Shown here: positions 1 through 8,345 of the stretch, piece after piece
How positions within the stretch are numbered: position 1 is the first letter of the stretch
Layout: every line of letters begins with the position of its first letter
Source: DATKAS01 sp963773315
GTDB taxonomy: Bacteria; Actinomycetota; Acidimicrobiia; Acidimicrobiales; DATKAS01
Reading direction: 5' to 3'
DNA length: 64,000 bases
NCBI GenBank assembly: GCA_963773315.1
Contig: CAVZAF010000004.1
Coordinates: forward strand, 248,001-312,000
The notes under the pieces: model-generated
The model's database searches: none
What the model was told of the DNA's origin: nothing
The model's input: the letters and a program-made list of their open reading frames with translations, nothing else
Position numbers and translations under genes: made by a program

Positions 1-394
1 CGAGCGCTGGTCGGAATGGACCGCCTCGATCGAACGGATCGTTGCGCTCGACGGGGCGGCAATCGAGGTGGGCAAGCGTTTCGAGATCAAGCAGCCGCGG
101 ATGCCCAAGCTCGTCTGGGAGGTGACCGATGTCGACCCCGGTGTCTCGTGGACATGGCGCCAGAAGGCTCCGGGAAGCACGGCGTTCGCGACCCACGAAG
201 TGGCCGCGATCGACGCTGAGCGCACGGTCGTGCAGCAGAAGATCGAGCAGCGCGGGCCGATCGGCGTCCTCGTCGGAGCGCTGACACGGCGCCTGACCCG
301 CCGATACCTCGACCTCGAGGCACAAGGTCTTCGATCACGCAGCCTTCGATCACGCAGTGAGCGGACGATCGGGCGGGATGCCGCGTCAGCCTGA
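1..394 (+). CDS. SRPBCC-family protein, 5'-truncated by the window edge
   Basis: The open frame enters the window at base 2 and stops at 394, so only the C-terminal part (about 130 residues) is present. It carries the alternating hydrophobic pattern of polyketide cyclase/dehydrase (SRPBCC, START-like) proteins: a WSEWTASIERI segment, then KLVWEVTDVDPGVSWTW, and a final amphipathic helix with LVGALTRRLTRRYLDLEAQG. These proteins form a helix-grip fold that holds a hydrophobic ligand; the ligand cannot be deduced here. The last 38 bases overlap the start of the TetR regulator downstream, which suggests co-transcription and possibly that the regulator controls this gene. The extreme C terminus contains a short repeated RSLRSRS stretch. 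Confidence 0.75.
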   Translation, partial: ERWSEWTASIERIVALDGAAIEVGKRFEIKQPRMPKLVWEVTDVDPGVSWTWRQKAPGSTAFATHEVAAIDAERTVVQQKIEQRGPIGVLVGALTRRLTRRYLDLEAQGLRSRSLRSRSERTIGRDAASA

Positions 395-917
395 CGAACA
401 GCGACGCGCCGATCTGCTGAACGCCCTCATCGACGCGTACGCCGACGGCGGCATCGGGGGACGGTCGCTGCGCGAAGTCGCCGACGCGGTCGGCACGAGC
501 CATCGCATGCTCCTCCACTACTTCGGCTCACGCGACGAGCTGCTGGTCGCGATCGTCGAGGAGGTCGAGCGTCGTCAGACTGCGCAGCTCGAAAGCCTCC
601 CCCGCACGCCGGCCGACGCGATCGAAGCGACGTGGGCCGACCTGCGCCGGCCGGAGGTCCGACCCTTCGAGCGGCTCTTCTTCGAGTGCTACGCGCGTGC
701 CGCGCAGGGCGAAGCGCCCTTTGCGCGCATGGTTCCCGGCGCGGTCGACGGTTGGCTCGACGAGATCGCGAAGCGAAGCGACGGCAGGATCGACCCGGCA
801 CTGGTGCGGCTGAGCCTCGCGGTCACGCGTGGGTTGCTGCTCGACCTCGTCGCGACCGGTGACGAGGATGGCGTGGACGCAGCCGCCGCGTTGTACGCGT
901 CGATGCTGCGCCGGTGA
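357..917 (+). CDS. TetR/AcrR-family transcriptional regulator
   Basis: A 186-residue protein with a typical TetR N-terminal helix-turn-helix: RRADLLNALIDAYADGG, then SLREVADAVGTSHRMLLHYF followed by GSRDELLVAIVEEVE. The remaining 120 residues are helical and form the ligand-binding and dimerisation part. The GTG at 357 is used here; an ATG at 378 (MPRQPDEQ) is an equally good start and would shorten the overlap with the SRPBCC gene to 17 bases. The overlap points to a two-gene transcript. The effector is unknown. Confidence 0.85.
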   Translation: MSGRSGGMPRQPDEQRRADLLNALIDAYADGGIGGRSLREVADAVGTSHRMLLHYFGSRDELLVAIVEEVERRQTAQLESLPRTPADAIEATWADLRRPEVRPFERLFFECYARAAQGEAPFARMVPGAVDGWLDEIAKRSDGRIDPALVRLSLAVTRGLLLDLVATGDEDGVDAAAALYASMLRR

Positions 918-924
918 GCCTGCG

Positions 925-1374
925 CTACGGGCCCTTCGTGTTGACCACGTAGGTCGAGCACGTCGCGTGATGTACGACGCGACTCGGGACGTTGCCGAGG
1001 ATGAAGCGCGACTTCGAGCCGATCCCCCGGTTGCCCACCACGATCAAGTCCGCGTTCACCTCGTCGGCGACGTCCAAGATCGCCTCGGCCGGGTTGCCTG
1101 CTCTCGAGTGGGTGCGCACCTCGACGCCCGACTCCTTCGCCTCGGCCGCGGCACCGACGAGCACCTCCTCGACCCAGCCACCATCGAGCCCGGCCGTCGC
1201 CGACACGCCGGCCGACAACGCGAGGCCGTCGGCGGCGACGGGCACGTGGTAGGCGCACACGACGTGCAACGGCTGGCCGAAGGTCTTCGCGAGCGCCGTC
1301 GCGGTGCGCACGGCAACGGCCGCGGTGTCTGATCCGTCTGTTCCGACGACGATTGGTCCGTTCACACCGGTCAC
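925..1374 (-). CDS. universal stress protein (UspA family)
   Basis: 149 residues, one Usp domain. The N terminus has the first strand IVVGTDGSDTA, and the C-terminal part carries the ATP-binding signature G-x2-G-x9-G-S/T as GNRGIGSKSRFILGNVPS, so this is probably an ATP-binding Usp. It starts with GTG whose first bases overlap the stop of the alpha/beta hydrolase (GTGA overlap), so the two are translationally coupled. Members of this family respond to starvation or hypoxia in actinobacteria; that role is inferred from the family only. Confidence 0.9.
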   Translation of the reverse strand: MTGVNGPIVVGTDGSDTAAVAVRTATALAKTFGQPLHVVCAYHVPVAADGLALSAGVSATAGLDGGWVEEVLVGAAAEAKESGVEVRTHSRAGNPAEAILDVADEVNADLIVVGNRGIGSKSRFILGNVPSRVVHHATCSTYVVNTKGP

Positions 1375-2333
1375 TGTCTCACAGCGGGCAGGCCCGACGC
1401 CCAGTCGACCACGGTGTCGGTGAAGAGCTCCGGATCCTGGCCGTGCATCGAATGGCCCATCTGCTCGAACGACCGATAGTCGACGGCCACTCCGGCCTCA
1501 CCCAGCAGCGCGACGACCCGCCGCGCGTGGAGATCGGACATTGCCCCCATGAGGAACCCGAGCTCCTCGTCGACGACGCGGAAGTGATGGGTGAGCAGCA
1601 CCGGCACCTTCACAGAGCGAAGCATCCGTTCGTGGTCACACGACGCAGCGACGGTGCCGGTCCAGAACGCGTGTCCCCACTCGGGGTCGTACTCCCTCAG
1701 GTTCTGCGGCGGCTCGTCCCCCGGGGTGACGAACCCGTGCATCCACGAGGGGAGGACGTCGGGTGCCGCAGCCCGCACGCCGTCCCAGTCGCCGATGCTC
1801 CATTGGTCGCCGAGGAACGTGCTCCACAGCCGGAACATCGGCCCGATGCCGTGGCGCATGCCTTGGCCGGTGGCCGGGGTGAGCTCGGACGCGAAGAGCG
1901 GGGGATCCTCGTAGTGCGCGCCGACGACCTGGCCCGGCTTTGCATACGCGGAGAGCCATGCGGACAGCACGCCTCCCGACGACAGACCGCTCACGACCGT
2001 CGGCCGCCCGATCACGACGTCGATGAAGCGCACGAGGTCGTTGCCCATGTTGTCGAGCGTGTAGCGACCGGGTGTGCGCGTCGAGCGGCCCTGGCCGCGC
2101 AGATCCACCGCGAAGGCCTGGAAGTGGTCGGCAAGCAGTGGCAGTGCCTGTTCGTATCCCCACCACGACTCGGTCTGCCCGGGGATCAGGAGCAGTGCCG
2201 GCTTCGACGCGTCACCGACGGTGACGTAGTTCATCTGCACCTCGCCGAGGTCGGCGAGCTGCTCGGGAAACGCGTGCGGGAGGTACGTCTCGTCGGGGTT
2301 GTGCGGCCCGAACCGGTTCCGATAGCTCGCCAT
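1371..2333 (-). CDS. alpha/beta-fold hydrolase
   Basis: 320 residues. The family features are in order: oxyanion region LLLIPGQTESWWGYEQ, the DLRGQGRS loop, the nucleophile elbow GLSSGG (Ser of G-L-S-S-G), and a C-terminal His in QMGHSMHG. The elbow has S-S-G-G rather than the common S-M-G-G. Substrate is not predictable. It lies between the DMFase-like gene upstream (12-base gap) and the Usp gene downstream (4-base overlap), giving a leftward three-gene unit. A purine-rich GAGAGG precedes the ATG at 2333. Confidence 0.88.
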   Translation of the reverse strand: MASYRNRFGPHNPDETYLPHAFPEQLADLGEVQMNYVTVGDASKPALLLIPGQTESWWGYEQALPLLADHFQAFAVDLRGQGRSTRTPGRYTLDNMGNDLVRFIDVVIGRPTVVSGLSSGGVLSAWLSAYAKPGQVVGAHYEDPPLFASELTPATGQGMRHGIGPMFRLWSTFLGDQWSIGDWDGVRAAAPDVLPSWMHGFVTPGDEPPQNLREYDPEWGHAFWTGTVAASCDHERMLRSVKVPVLLTHHFRVVDEELGFLMGAMSDLHARRVVALLGEAGVAVDYRSFEQMGHSMHGQDPELFTDTVVDWASGLPAVRQ

Positions 2334-2345
2334 CTCGGGTTCCTC

Positions 2346-3857
2346 TCAGCTCAGACGTGGGCGCTCGCCCAAACGCGTCAGGACGTTGCTCGTGATCTGC
2401 TCGATCTGCGGGTCGCGAGCCGCGAGCCCGTGCGCCCAATCAGTCGACCCCGACGTCACGACCGTTGCGCCGGCGTCGTTCGTATACGCGCCCAGCACAG
2501 CGTGGCCGTGCCGGATGCGCTCCATCGCCTCGGGCTCACGCGTGCCGAAGACGCGAGCCGCGATGTACTCGAGCTCGCTGGGTTCGTCGGGCTTGGGCGG
2601 CCGGGGCGCTGACTCGCGGGTGAAGTGCTGCGTCGGGCACGTGCCGAGGATCTCGAATGTCGACGGCGTGCCGTCCTCGCCCGTTGGATACGGCAGGCCG
2701 TCGCGGTAGGTGAACACGCATCCGTCGCACTCGTACCCGACGACAGTCGCGCCCACGCCGAGCACGTCGCCGTAGCCGAGACCGGTGCCATCGAAGATCC
2801 AATGCCCAGCGCGGTGGACGGTGTAGCCGCCGAGACCGGACGTGACGTTGCGACCGATGCGGTGATAGCCGCCACGCGTGAACGACACACCGGTCATGTG
2901 GTTCTCAGGACGTCCGACGAGCACATCGGACCAGAAGGTGGTGACTTCCCTCTCACGGTCGGTGCCGAGCAGCGGGTCGTCTTTGTAGAAGCCCTTGTAC
3001 CCGACCATCACGTCGTGATCGTCGCCCTCGATGCGCACCTGCCACAACGACGTGTTCCCCGAGAAGAACGCCGCGTTGCCTCCGCTGGCGACGAAGCGCT
3101 CGACCGTGTCGCGCATGCCGAGCGACCAGTACTCGTCGTGACCCACCGACAGGTACAGGTGCGCGCCGTCGAACACCTCAGGATGCAGCTCGAGGTCGGC
3201 GTTCGTGCACACACCGATCTCGAAGCCCTCGCGTTCGGCCCACTCGACGAACGGCAGCTCCCAGTCGGGCCAACCCGCCGAGCCGGCGTACCCCGACAGG
3301 TGGTTGAGCTGGAGGTAGCCGACGTGCGCGGCGTTCTGGGGATCGGGTGCGCCCGTTCCGGTGACGCGGCGGCCCTTGCCCGGCGGCTTGAAGAGGTACC
3401 CCGGGGCCATCGGCCGCTGCATCGCTACCTGCGTGCCACCGGTGTAGAGGTTCGGGCCCCCGAAGTCGTTGTACGCGTAATACGTGTTGGTCGCCAGCGC
3501 GAGCACGACGCGCGTGCCCGCACGGGGGCGCACGACGAAGAACGCGAAGTCGCGTCGCACCTTCCCGCCGACGTCGATCTCCATGACGACCTCGTAGTAG
3601 CCCGAGCGCCATGCGGGGTCGACCTCGATGGTGAGCGCGCGGGGCCAGCGGCATCCGTTCGACGACGCGTCGCGAGGCGTGTCGTGCTCGCCGGCCGCGA
3701 CTGCGTCAGCGCTGAGCACGACCTCGCGGTGCGCCCCGACCCTCGCCACCTCGACCCGCACCGGGCGCGAACCCGACGACGACATGTGCAGCCCGACCTG
3801 TTCTTCCGCTCCCGCGGACTGCGGCCAGCAGTACCCAGTCACCACCTCGCGCGCCAT
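2346..3857 (-). CDS. N,N-dimethylformamidase beta-subunit-like protein
   Basis: 503 residues. Motifs typical of the large (beta) subunit of N,N-dimethylformamidase and related proteins are visible: VLALATNTYYAYNDFGGPNL, the LYLSVGHDEYWS block, and GGNAAFFSGNTSLWQVR. In the known enzyme a small alpha subunit partners this chain and formamides are hydrolysed; no alpha-subunit gene is seen next to it, so the substrate may be different and the call is family-level only. No signal peptide is evident. The start at 3857 is ATG (MAREVVTGYCWPQS). It heads the leftward unit that continues into the hydrolase and Usp genes. Confidence 0.8.
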   Translation of the reverse strand: MAREVVTGYCWPQSAGAEEQVGLHMSSSGSRPVRVEVARVGAHREVVLSADAVAAGEHDTPRDASSNGCRWPRALTIEVDPAWRSGYYEVVMEIDVGGKVRRDFAFFVVRPRAGTRVVLALATNTYYAYNDFGGPNLYTGGTQVAMQRPMAPGYLFKPPGKGRRVTGTGAPDPQNAAHVGYLQLNHLSGYAGSAGWPDWELPFVEWAEREGFEIGVCTNADLELHPEVFDGAHLYLSVGHDEYWSLGMRDTVERFVASGGNAAFFSGNTSLWQVRIEGDDHDVMVGYKGFYKDDPLLGTDREREVTTFWSDVLVGRPENHMTGVSFTRGGYHRIGRNVTSGLGGYTVHRAGHWIFDGTGLGYGDVLGVGATVVGYECDGCVFTYRDGLPYPTGEDGTPSTFEILGTCPTQHFTRESAPRPPKPDEPSELEYIAARVFGTREPEAMERIRHGHAVLGAYTNDAGATVVTSGSTDWAHGLAARDPQIEQITSNVLTRLGERPRLS

Positions 3858-3895
3858 CGCCCGAACCTAACGGGGATGCTGCTCGGGGGTTCTCC

Positions 3896-4900
3896 CTAGG
3901 AGCGAGCTCCGATCAGAAGGGCGAGCTCGGCGAGTCGATTGGCGTAGCCCCACTCGTTGTCGTACCAACCGAAGACCTTCACCAGCTTGCCCGCTGCCAT
4001 CGTGAGCCCGGAGTCGAACACGCACGAGGCCGACGATCCGATGATGTCGCTCGAAACAAGCGGCTCCGTGCTGTACTCGAGGACGCCGGCAAGCCGGCCT
4101 GTCGCGGCCTCAGCGAACGCGAGGTTGACCTCTTCGGCGTTCGTCGCCCGATCGAGCACGACAACGAGGTCGGTGATCGAACCGTCCGCAACCGGGACGC
4201 GGAGGGCGGTGCCGTCGAGCCGGCCTGCCATCTCGACGATGACCTCGCTCGTCGCGCGGGCAGCCCCGGTCGACGTCGGGACGATGTTGAGGGCAGCGGC
4301 ACGGGCGCGACGCGGATCCTTGTGGGGTCCGTCGACGAGCGCTTGGTCGCCCGTGTACGCGTGCACAGTCGTCATGAACCCTTGCTCGATGCCGAAGCGG
4401 TCGTGGAGGACCTTGATCATCGGCACGAGGCAGTTCGTCGTGCACGACGCGTTCGACACCACGTGATGAACAGCGGGATCGAAGTCGTCCTCGTTCACGC
4501 CGATGACGAACGTGGCATCGGCGCCCTTGCACGGAGCGGACACCACGACGCGCTGGGCGCCGGCGGTGAGATGGGCCGCCGCCGCGTCGCGAGTCCGGAA
4601 GTGGCCGGTCGACTCGACGACGACGCTCACGCCGAGATCGCCCCATGGCAGGGCGGCGGGATCACGTTCAGCGAAGGTTCGAACCCACCGCTCGCCGATC
4701 CTCAGTCCGCCCTCGCCCACGGTGATGGGTGGCGCGAAGCGGCCGTGCACCGAATCGCGGGCCAGGAGGCCGGCCATAGTGCCTGCCGGCCCGAGCTCGT
4801 TCACCGCCACCACTTCGAGATCCAGCTCTCGTTCTTCGATGATGCGATACACCGCTCGGCCCATCCGGCCGAACCCGTTGATGCCAATGCGAGTCGTCAT
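3896..4900 (-). CDS. gap: type I glyceraldehyde-3-phosphate dehydrogenase
   Basis: 334 residues from the ATG at 4900 (MTTRIGINGFGRMGR), the usual family length; the frame stays open far upstream but without similarity, so this start is preferred. The NAD-binding glycine motif NGFGRMGR is at residues 8-15 and the catalytic cysteine is C153 in SNASCTTNCL. The C terminus has the conserved WYDNEWGYANR. The enzyme oxidises glyceraldehyde-3-phosphate to 1,3-bisphosphoglycerate in glycolysis. It is not followed by pgk/tpi here, so it is either a stand-alone or second copy. It diverges from the small membrane-protein gene at 5054. Confidence 0.95.
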   Translation of the reverse strand: MTTRIGINGFGRMGRAVYRIIEERELDLEVVAVNELGPAGTMAGLLARDSVHGRFAPPITVGEGGLRIGERWVRTFAERDPAALPWGDLGVSVVVESTGHFRTRDAAAAHLTAGAQRVVVSAPCKGADATFVIGVNEDDFDPAVHHVVSNASCTTNCLVPMIKVLHDRFGIEQGFMTTVHAYTGDQALVDGPHKDPRRARAAALNIVPTSTGAARATSEVIVEMAGRLDGTALRVPVADGSITDLVVVLDRATNAEEVNLAFAEAATGRLAGVLEYSTEPLVSSDIIGSSASCVFDSGLTMAAGKLVKVFGWYDNEWGYANRLAELALLIGARS

Positions 4901-5053
4901 GAGGTCACTGAACCGCATCAGCATCTCGCCGACCAGGGTCGAAGGGCCCTGCACAACCAACCCCCGACAGCAGGACGTGACCTTCTTCCCTGGTCGAGCC
5001 GACTCAGGCCGCAGACCATGGAAACCGAGAACCCCAACTGGAGGTGACCCGCA

Positions 5054-5263
5054 ATGGGTTGGCTGCTTGCGTCGACGCTCGGCTTCATGGTCCTGATCGC
5101 AGTGGTCGTCCTCCTCGTGCGCCGCCGGGCGCGGCCAGTGGAGGCGACAGAGCCCGACGCCGAGGACTTCTTGGCGGAGTACTTCGCTCTGGAGGAGTTC
5201 AAGCACGAGGCTGATCTGCGCGAGCGCCTCGAGCATCTCCGCGGAGTGCCCGAACTACGGTGA
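5054..5263 (+). CDS. small single-pass membrane protein
   Basis: 69 residues. An N-terminal transmembrane helix (LASTLGFMVLIAVVVLLV, about residues 5-22) is followed by an RRRAR stop-transfer cluster and an acidic, helical cytoplasmic tail (DAEDFLAEYFALEEFKHEADLRERLEHLR). A strong ribosome-binding site GGAGGTGA lies about 6 bases before the ATG. No family is recognised. It is divergent from gap and lies upstream of the two-component system but about 200 bases apart from it. Confidence 0.7.
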   Translation: MGWLLASTLGFMVLIAVVVLLVRRRARPVEATEPDAEDFLAEYFALEEFKHEADLRERLEHLRGVPELR

Positions 5264-5463
5264 GTGAGGAAGTCAGCGCTCGCCGTCGCGATCATCCTGG
5301 TCAGGTCGCCCGCGACTTCCCTCGTTCCCGTCGACGTCTGCTCCTCGCCGAGGGTGACCGCATGTCCGCGGATGCCCGACTGCGCGACGGCTCTCCTGGG
5401 ATTTGCGTCGTTTGGTGACGTTCGGCCCTGTCGGCTCCGGGGCCGTCGCAGGACCATCGCAGT

Positions 5464-6171
5464 GTGGAAGCCAGGCACGAACGCGCATCGTCATCCGGGG
5501 ACACCCCCTTGCGGGTGCTGGTCGTGGAGGACGACCCCACGATTGCCGAGCCCCTGACCGAGGGCCTGGAGCACGAGGGGTTCGCCGTGCGTTGGGTGAG
5601 CACTGGCGCCGAAGCACTCGCAGCGGACACCGGCGACGTCGTGCTGCTCGACCTCGGATTGCCGGACCTGGACGGGCGAGAGGTGTGCCGTCGCCTGCGG
5701 GACCGATCGCGGGTCCCGATCATCGTGGTGACTGCACGCGAGGACGAGGTCGACCGCGTCCTCCTGCTCGAGATGGCCGCCGACGACTACGTCGTGAAAC
5801 CCTTCGCCTTCCGTGAGCTCGTGGCGCGCATCCGCGCGGTGCATCGCCGAAGCACAGCAGTCGACGCCCTCGAGCCCGCCGAACAGTCCACGAGTCCGCT
5901 ACGGGTCGATCGGCGGGCCCGTCGAGTATGGCTCGACGGCGGCGAGGTCGACCTGACACCCAAGGAATTCGACCTGCTCGCACTCCTCACCGAGGAACCC
6001 GGCGTCGCGCGCACCCGCGAGGAGATCATCGCCCGCGTGTGGGACGAGAACTGGTGGGGACCGACCAAGACACTTGACGTCCACATCGCATCGTTGCGAC
6101 GCAAGCTCGGCAACCCCGCGTGGATCGTGACCCTGCGGGGAGTTGGCTATCGGTTCGACCTGCCGGGTTGA
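5464..6171 (+). CDS. OmpR-family two-component response regulator
   Basis: 235 residues from a GTG start. The receiver domain (about 17-130) has the acidic pair D23-D24, the phosphoacceptor D63 in LLDLGLPDLDG, T90 and K112 in VVKPF. The usual GADDY is AADDY here. The C-terminal winged helix (about 145-233) has VDLTPKEFDLLALL and TLDVHIASLRRKLG, followed by TLRGVGYRF, all typical of the OmpR/PhoB DNA-binding domain. The cognate kinase gene begins 3 bases after its stop, so the pair is one transcript. The genes after the kinase (small anchored proteins, haem membrane protein) are plausible targets. Confidence 0.95.
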   Translation: MEARHERASSSGDTPLRVLVVEDDPTIAEPLTEGLEHEGFAVRWVSTGAEALAADTGDVVLLDLGLPDLDGREVCRRLRDRSRVPIIVVTAREDEVDRVLLLEMAADDYVVKPFAFRELVARIRAVHRRSTAVDALEPAEQSTSPLRVDRRARRVWLDGGEVDLTPKEFDLLALLTEEPGVARTREEIIARVWDENWWGPTKTLDVHIASLRRKLGNPAWIVTLRGVGYRFDLPG

Positions 6172-6174
6172 GCC

Positions 6175-7605
6175 GTGACCAGACGCCTCCTCCTCACCTA
6201 TCTGACGATCACGGCATTCGCCTTGGCGATCGTGGTCATCCCCTTCGGCGTTGTGTTCGCCGGGAGGGAGAAGAACGACCTTCTCTTCGACATCGAACGC
6301 GACGCGCAAGTCGTCGCCTCCCGCTCCGAGGACGACCTCGAGAACGGCGTCCCCCCGCAGCTCGACACGTTGCTCGCTGACTACCGCGCCAACGGAGGAA
6401 GGATCGTGATCGTCGACCCGACGGGGATGAGCGTGGCCGACTCCGAAGCGATCGGGGGGCCTCCGCAAGACTTCTCCAACCGACCGGAGATCCAAGCCGC
6501 GCTCCGTGGCGGCCGAGCCAACGGCGTGCGCCACTCGGAGACCGCGGGCACGGGTCTCGTCTTCGTCGCGATCCCCGTCGTCTCCAATGGCGTCGTGCAC
6601 GGCGCGGTGCGCATCACTTACCCGACATCGACCCTCGAGGCTCGGGTGCGGTCCAACTGGATCCGCCTCGGCGTGCTCTCCACCTTCGTGCTGCTCGTGG
6701 TGACCGCTGTCGGCGTCGTGATGGCCCGCAGCGTGAGCCGGCCCGTCCGCCGGATGCAGGAGGCTGCCCACCGCATGGCCCTCGGCGATCTCACTGTCCG
6801 CGTGCCGACCGACGAAGGTCCGCCGGAGCTTCGCGACCTCGCGGCGACTTTCAATCTCACCGCGGAGCGGCTCTCGCAGCTCATCGACTCGCAACGGCGC
6901 TTCGTCGCCGACGCGTCGCATCAGTTGCGCACACCACTCACTGCGCTGCGGCTTCGCCTGGAAACGCTAGGCCCCCGCGCCGCTGCAGCAGACCGTCTCC
7001 GGCTCGAGGCGGCGGTGAACGAGACGGCGCGGCTCGGTCGACTCGTACAGTCCCTCCTGGTCCTCGCCCGTCTCGACGCGGCGCCGCATGACGTGACTGA
7101 CATCGACGTCGCGGCGATCGTCGCAGAGCGAACCGAGACGTGGGCACCTGTCGCGGGCGACCACGCCGTGCAGCTCACGAGCGCCTCGCCGCCCGGGCTG
7201 ACGGCGAGGGCGGTACCGGGGGCGCTCGAGCAGATCCTCGACAACCTCATCTCGAACGCCCTCGACGCAGCCCCCGCGGGTTCGACGGTCACGATCCAAG
7301 TGGCTCCCGCTCACGAGGGAGTCGACGTCCATGTCATCGACCAGGGCAGAGGCATGACCGACGAGCAACGAGCCCATGCGTTCGAGCGGTTCTGGCGTCC
7401 GGCGGGAGCTGCGGGAGAAGGTTTCGGCCTCGGCCTGGCCATTGTCTCCCAGCTCGCCGACGCCTCCGGGGGCGCGGCGCGCATCGACACCGGGCCCGGC
7501 GGGGTCGGCCTCGACGTCGTCGTGCACTTGCCAGCCGGCTCGATCAACACCCGATCACCGACGACCCACGTCGAAATCCCTAACCCGGTGCTTACCTCGA
7601 CCTGA
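6175..7605 (+). CDS. sensor histidine kinase
   Basis: 476 residues, GTG start. Order: transmembrane helix near 5-27, an extracytoplasmic sensor region (about 30-155), second transmembrane helix (about 160-182), HAMP linker (VSRPVRRMQEAAHRMALGDL), HisKA dimerisation domain with phospho-His H249 in ASHQLRTPL, and an HATPase domain with N box LDNLISNALDAAP, G1 box DQGRGM and G2 box GFGLGLAIV. It autophosphorylates and passes phosphate to the response regulator directly upstream. The extracytoplasmic domain resembles sensor kinases of the CpxA/BaeS type in length; its stimulus is unknown. Confidence 0.95.
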   Translation: MTRRLLLTYLTITAFALAIVVIPFGVVFAGREKNDLLFDIERDAQVVASRSEDDLENGVPPQLDTLLADYRANGGRIVIVDPTGMSVADSEAIGGPPQDFSNRPEIQAALRGGRANGVRHSETAGTGLVFVAIPVVSNGVVHGAVRITYPTSTLEARVRSNWIRLGVLSTFVLLVVTAVGVVMARSVSRPVRRMQEAAHRMALGDLTVRVPTDEGPPELRDLAATFNLTAERLSQLIDSQRRFVADASHQLRTPLTALRLRLETLGPRAAAADRLRLEAAVNETARLGRLVQSLLVLARLDAAPHDVTDIDVAAIVAERTETWAPVAGDHAVQLTSASPPGLTARAVPGALEQILDNLISNALDAAPAGSTVTIQVAPAHEGVDVHVIDQGRGMTDEQRAHAFERFWRPAGAAGEGFGLGLAIVSQLADASGGAARIDTGPGGVGLDVVVHLPAGSINTRSPTTHVEIPNPVLTST

Positions 7606-7641
7606 GGGTCGCTTGACCGGGTCCTCCGTACCGTCCCAAAC

Positions 7642-7932
7642 ATGGAACGCCGCAGAGCCATCAGTGTCGCCGCTGTGATCTCAGGGGCGCTTCTCGTCGG
7701 CGCGCTCGCGATCACGGCCAACGCCGACATCCTCGGCGCCCCCAATAACGACAAGGTGGGTCAGCTCACGCCCGTCGTCGCGGCCCCGCCCACCACGATC
7801 ATCTACGTCGACGCGCCGGCCGGGGCAACCGCGACGACCGCCCCGTCATCGACTGGCGCGACATCCGCCGGCTCGCACGAGGACGGCGGCGGTCACGACA
7901 GCGAGCACGGCGGTGGTGAACGTGACGACTGA
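7642..7932 (+). CDS. small exported/anchored protein with His-Asp-Gly-rich tail
   Basis: 96 residues. An N-terminal RRR followed by a hydrophobic segment (AISVAAVISGALLVGALAITANA) forms a signal peptide or membrane anchor; the rest is low-complexity Ala/Thr/Pro and ends with a tail rich in His, Asp and Gly (SHEDGGGHDSEHGGGERDD). The tail might bind metal ions, which is inference only. It lies 36 bases after the histidine kinase and overlaps the next gene by 20 bases, so it is in the same transcript. No family recognised. Confidence 0.6.
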   Translation: MERRRAISVAAVISGALLVGALAITANADILGAPNNDKVGQLTPVVAAPPTTIIYVDAPAGATATTAPSSTGATSAGSHEDGGGHDSEHGGGERDD

Positions 7933-8320
7933 TCGGGCGCACACGACCAGCGACGAGCGCGCGGCCCGCCTTGCCGCGCTCCGAGAGCGACGCCAGCCGA
8001 CACCGCCCGCTGGGGGAGCGAAGGCCGAGCCAGGAGCGGCGACTGCGCCCGTCAACGTCCGACGACGCCACGCGGCGATGGGTGGTCGCGTGCTCGCAGC
8101 AGGCATCAGCGTGAGTGCGTCCGTGGTGTTGATGAACGTCATGGCCGCCTCGAGACCGGCCACCACGGCGACGGTTCCAGCCGCCCCCACCTCGCCACCG
8201 GCGCCGGCCGTCATCATCGTCCAGCGGCCGGCGACGAGCATGGCCGCGACGCCGGCGCCACCCGCGCCCGCATCGAGCGTGGTCAACCTCGCGCCCGTGA
8301 CGAAGACGCACGGCAGCTGA
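7913..8320 (+). CDS. small membrane-anchored Pro/Ala-rich protein
   Basis: 135 residues from GTG at 7913. A charged N-terminal cytoplasmic part (SDERAARLAALRERRQ) precedes one transmembrane helix (GGRVLAAGISVSASVVLMNVM, about residues 57-77) and an outside Thr/Pro/Ala-rich tail. It overlaps the preceding small gene by 20 bases and is followed 25 bases later by the haem membrane-protein gene. This architecture (charged inside, one helix, extended outside linker) suits an accessory or tethering protein for the downstream membrane protein; function is not known. Confidence 0.6.
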   Translation: MVNVTTDRAHTTSDERAARLAALRERRQPTPPAGGAKAEPGAATAPVNVRRRHAAMGGRVLAAGISVSASVVLMNVMAASRPATTATVPAAPTSPPAPAVIIVQRPATSMAATPAPPAPASSVVNLAPVTKTHGS

Positions 8321-8345
8321 CCGCAGCGATCCAGGAGCCAAGGAC

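Noticed and set aside
1353..3899. Two long + strand frames over the hydrolase and DMFase-like genes
   Set aside because: Antisense shadows; the minus strand genes have clear motifs and start signals.
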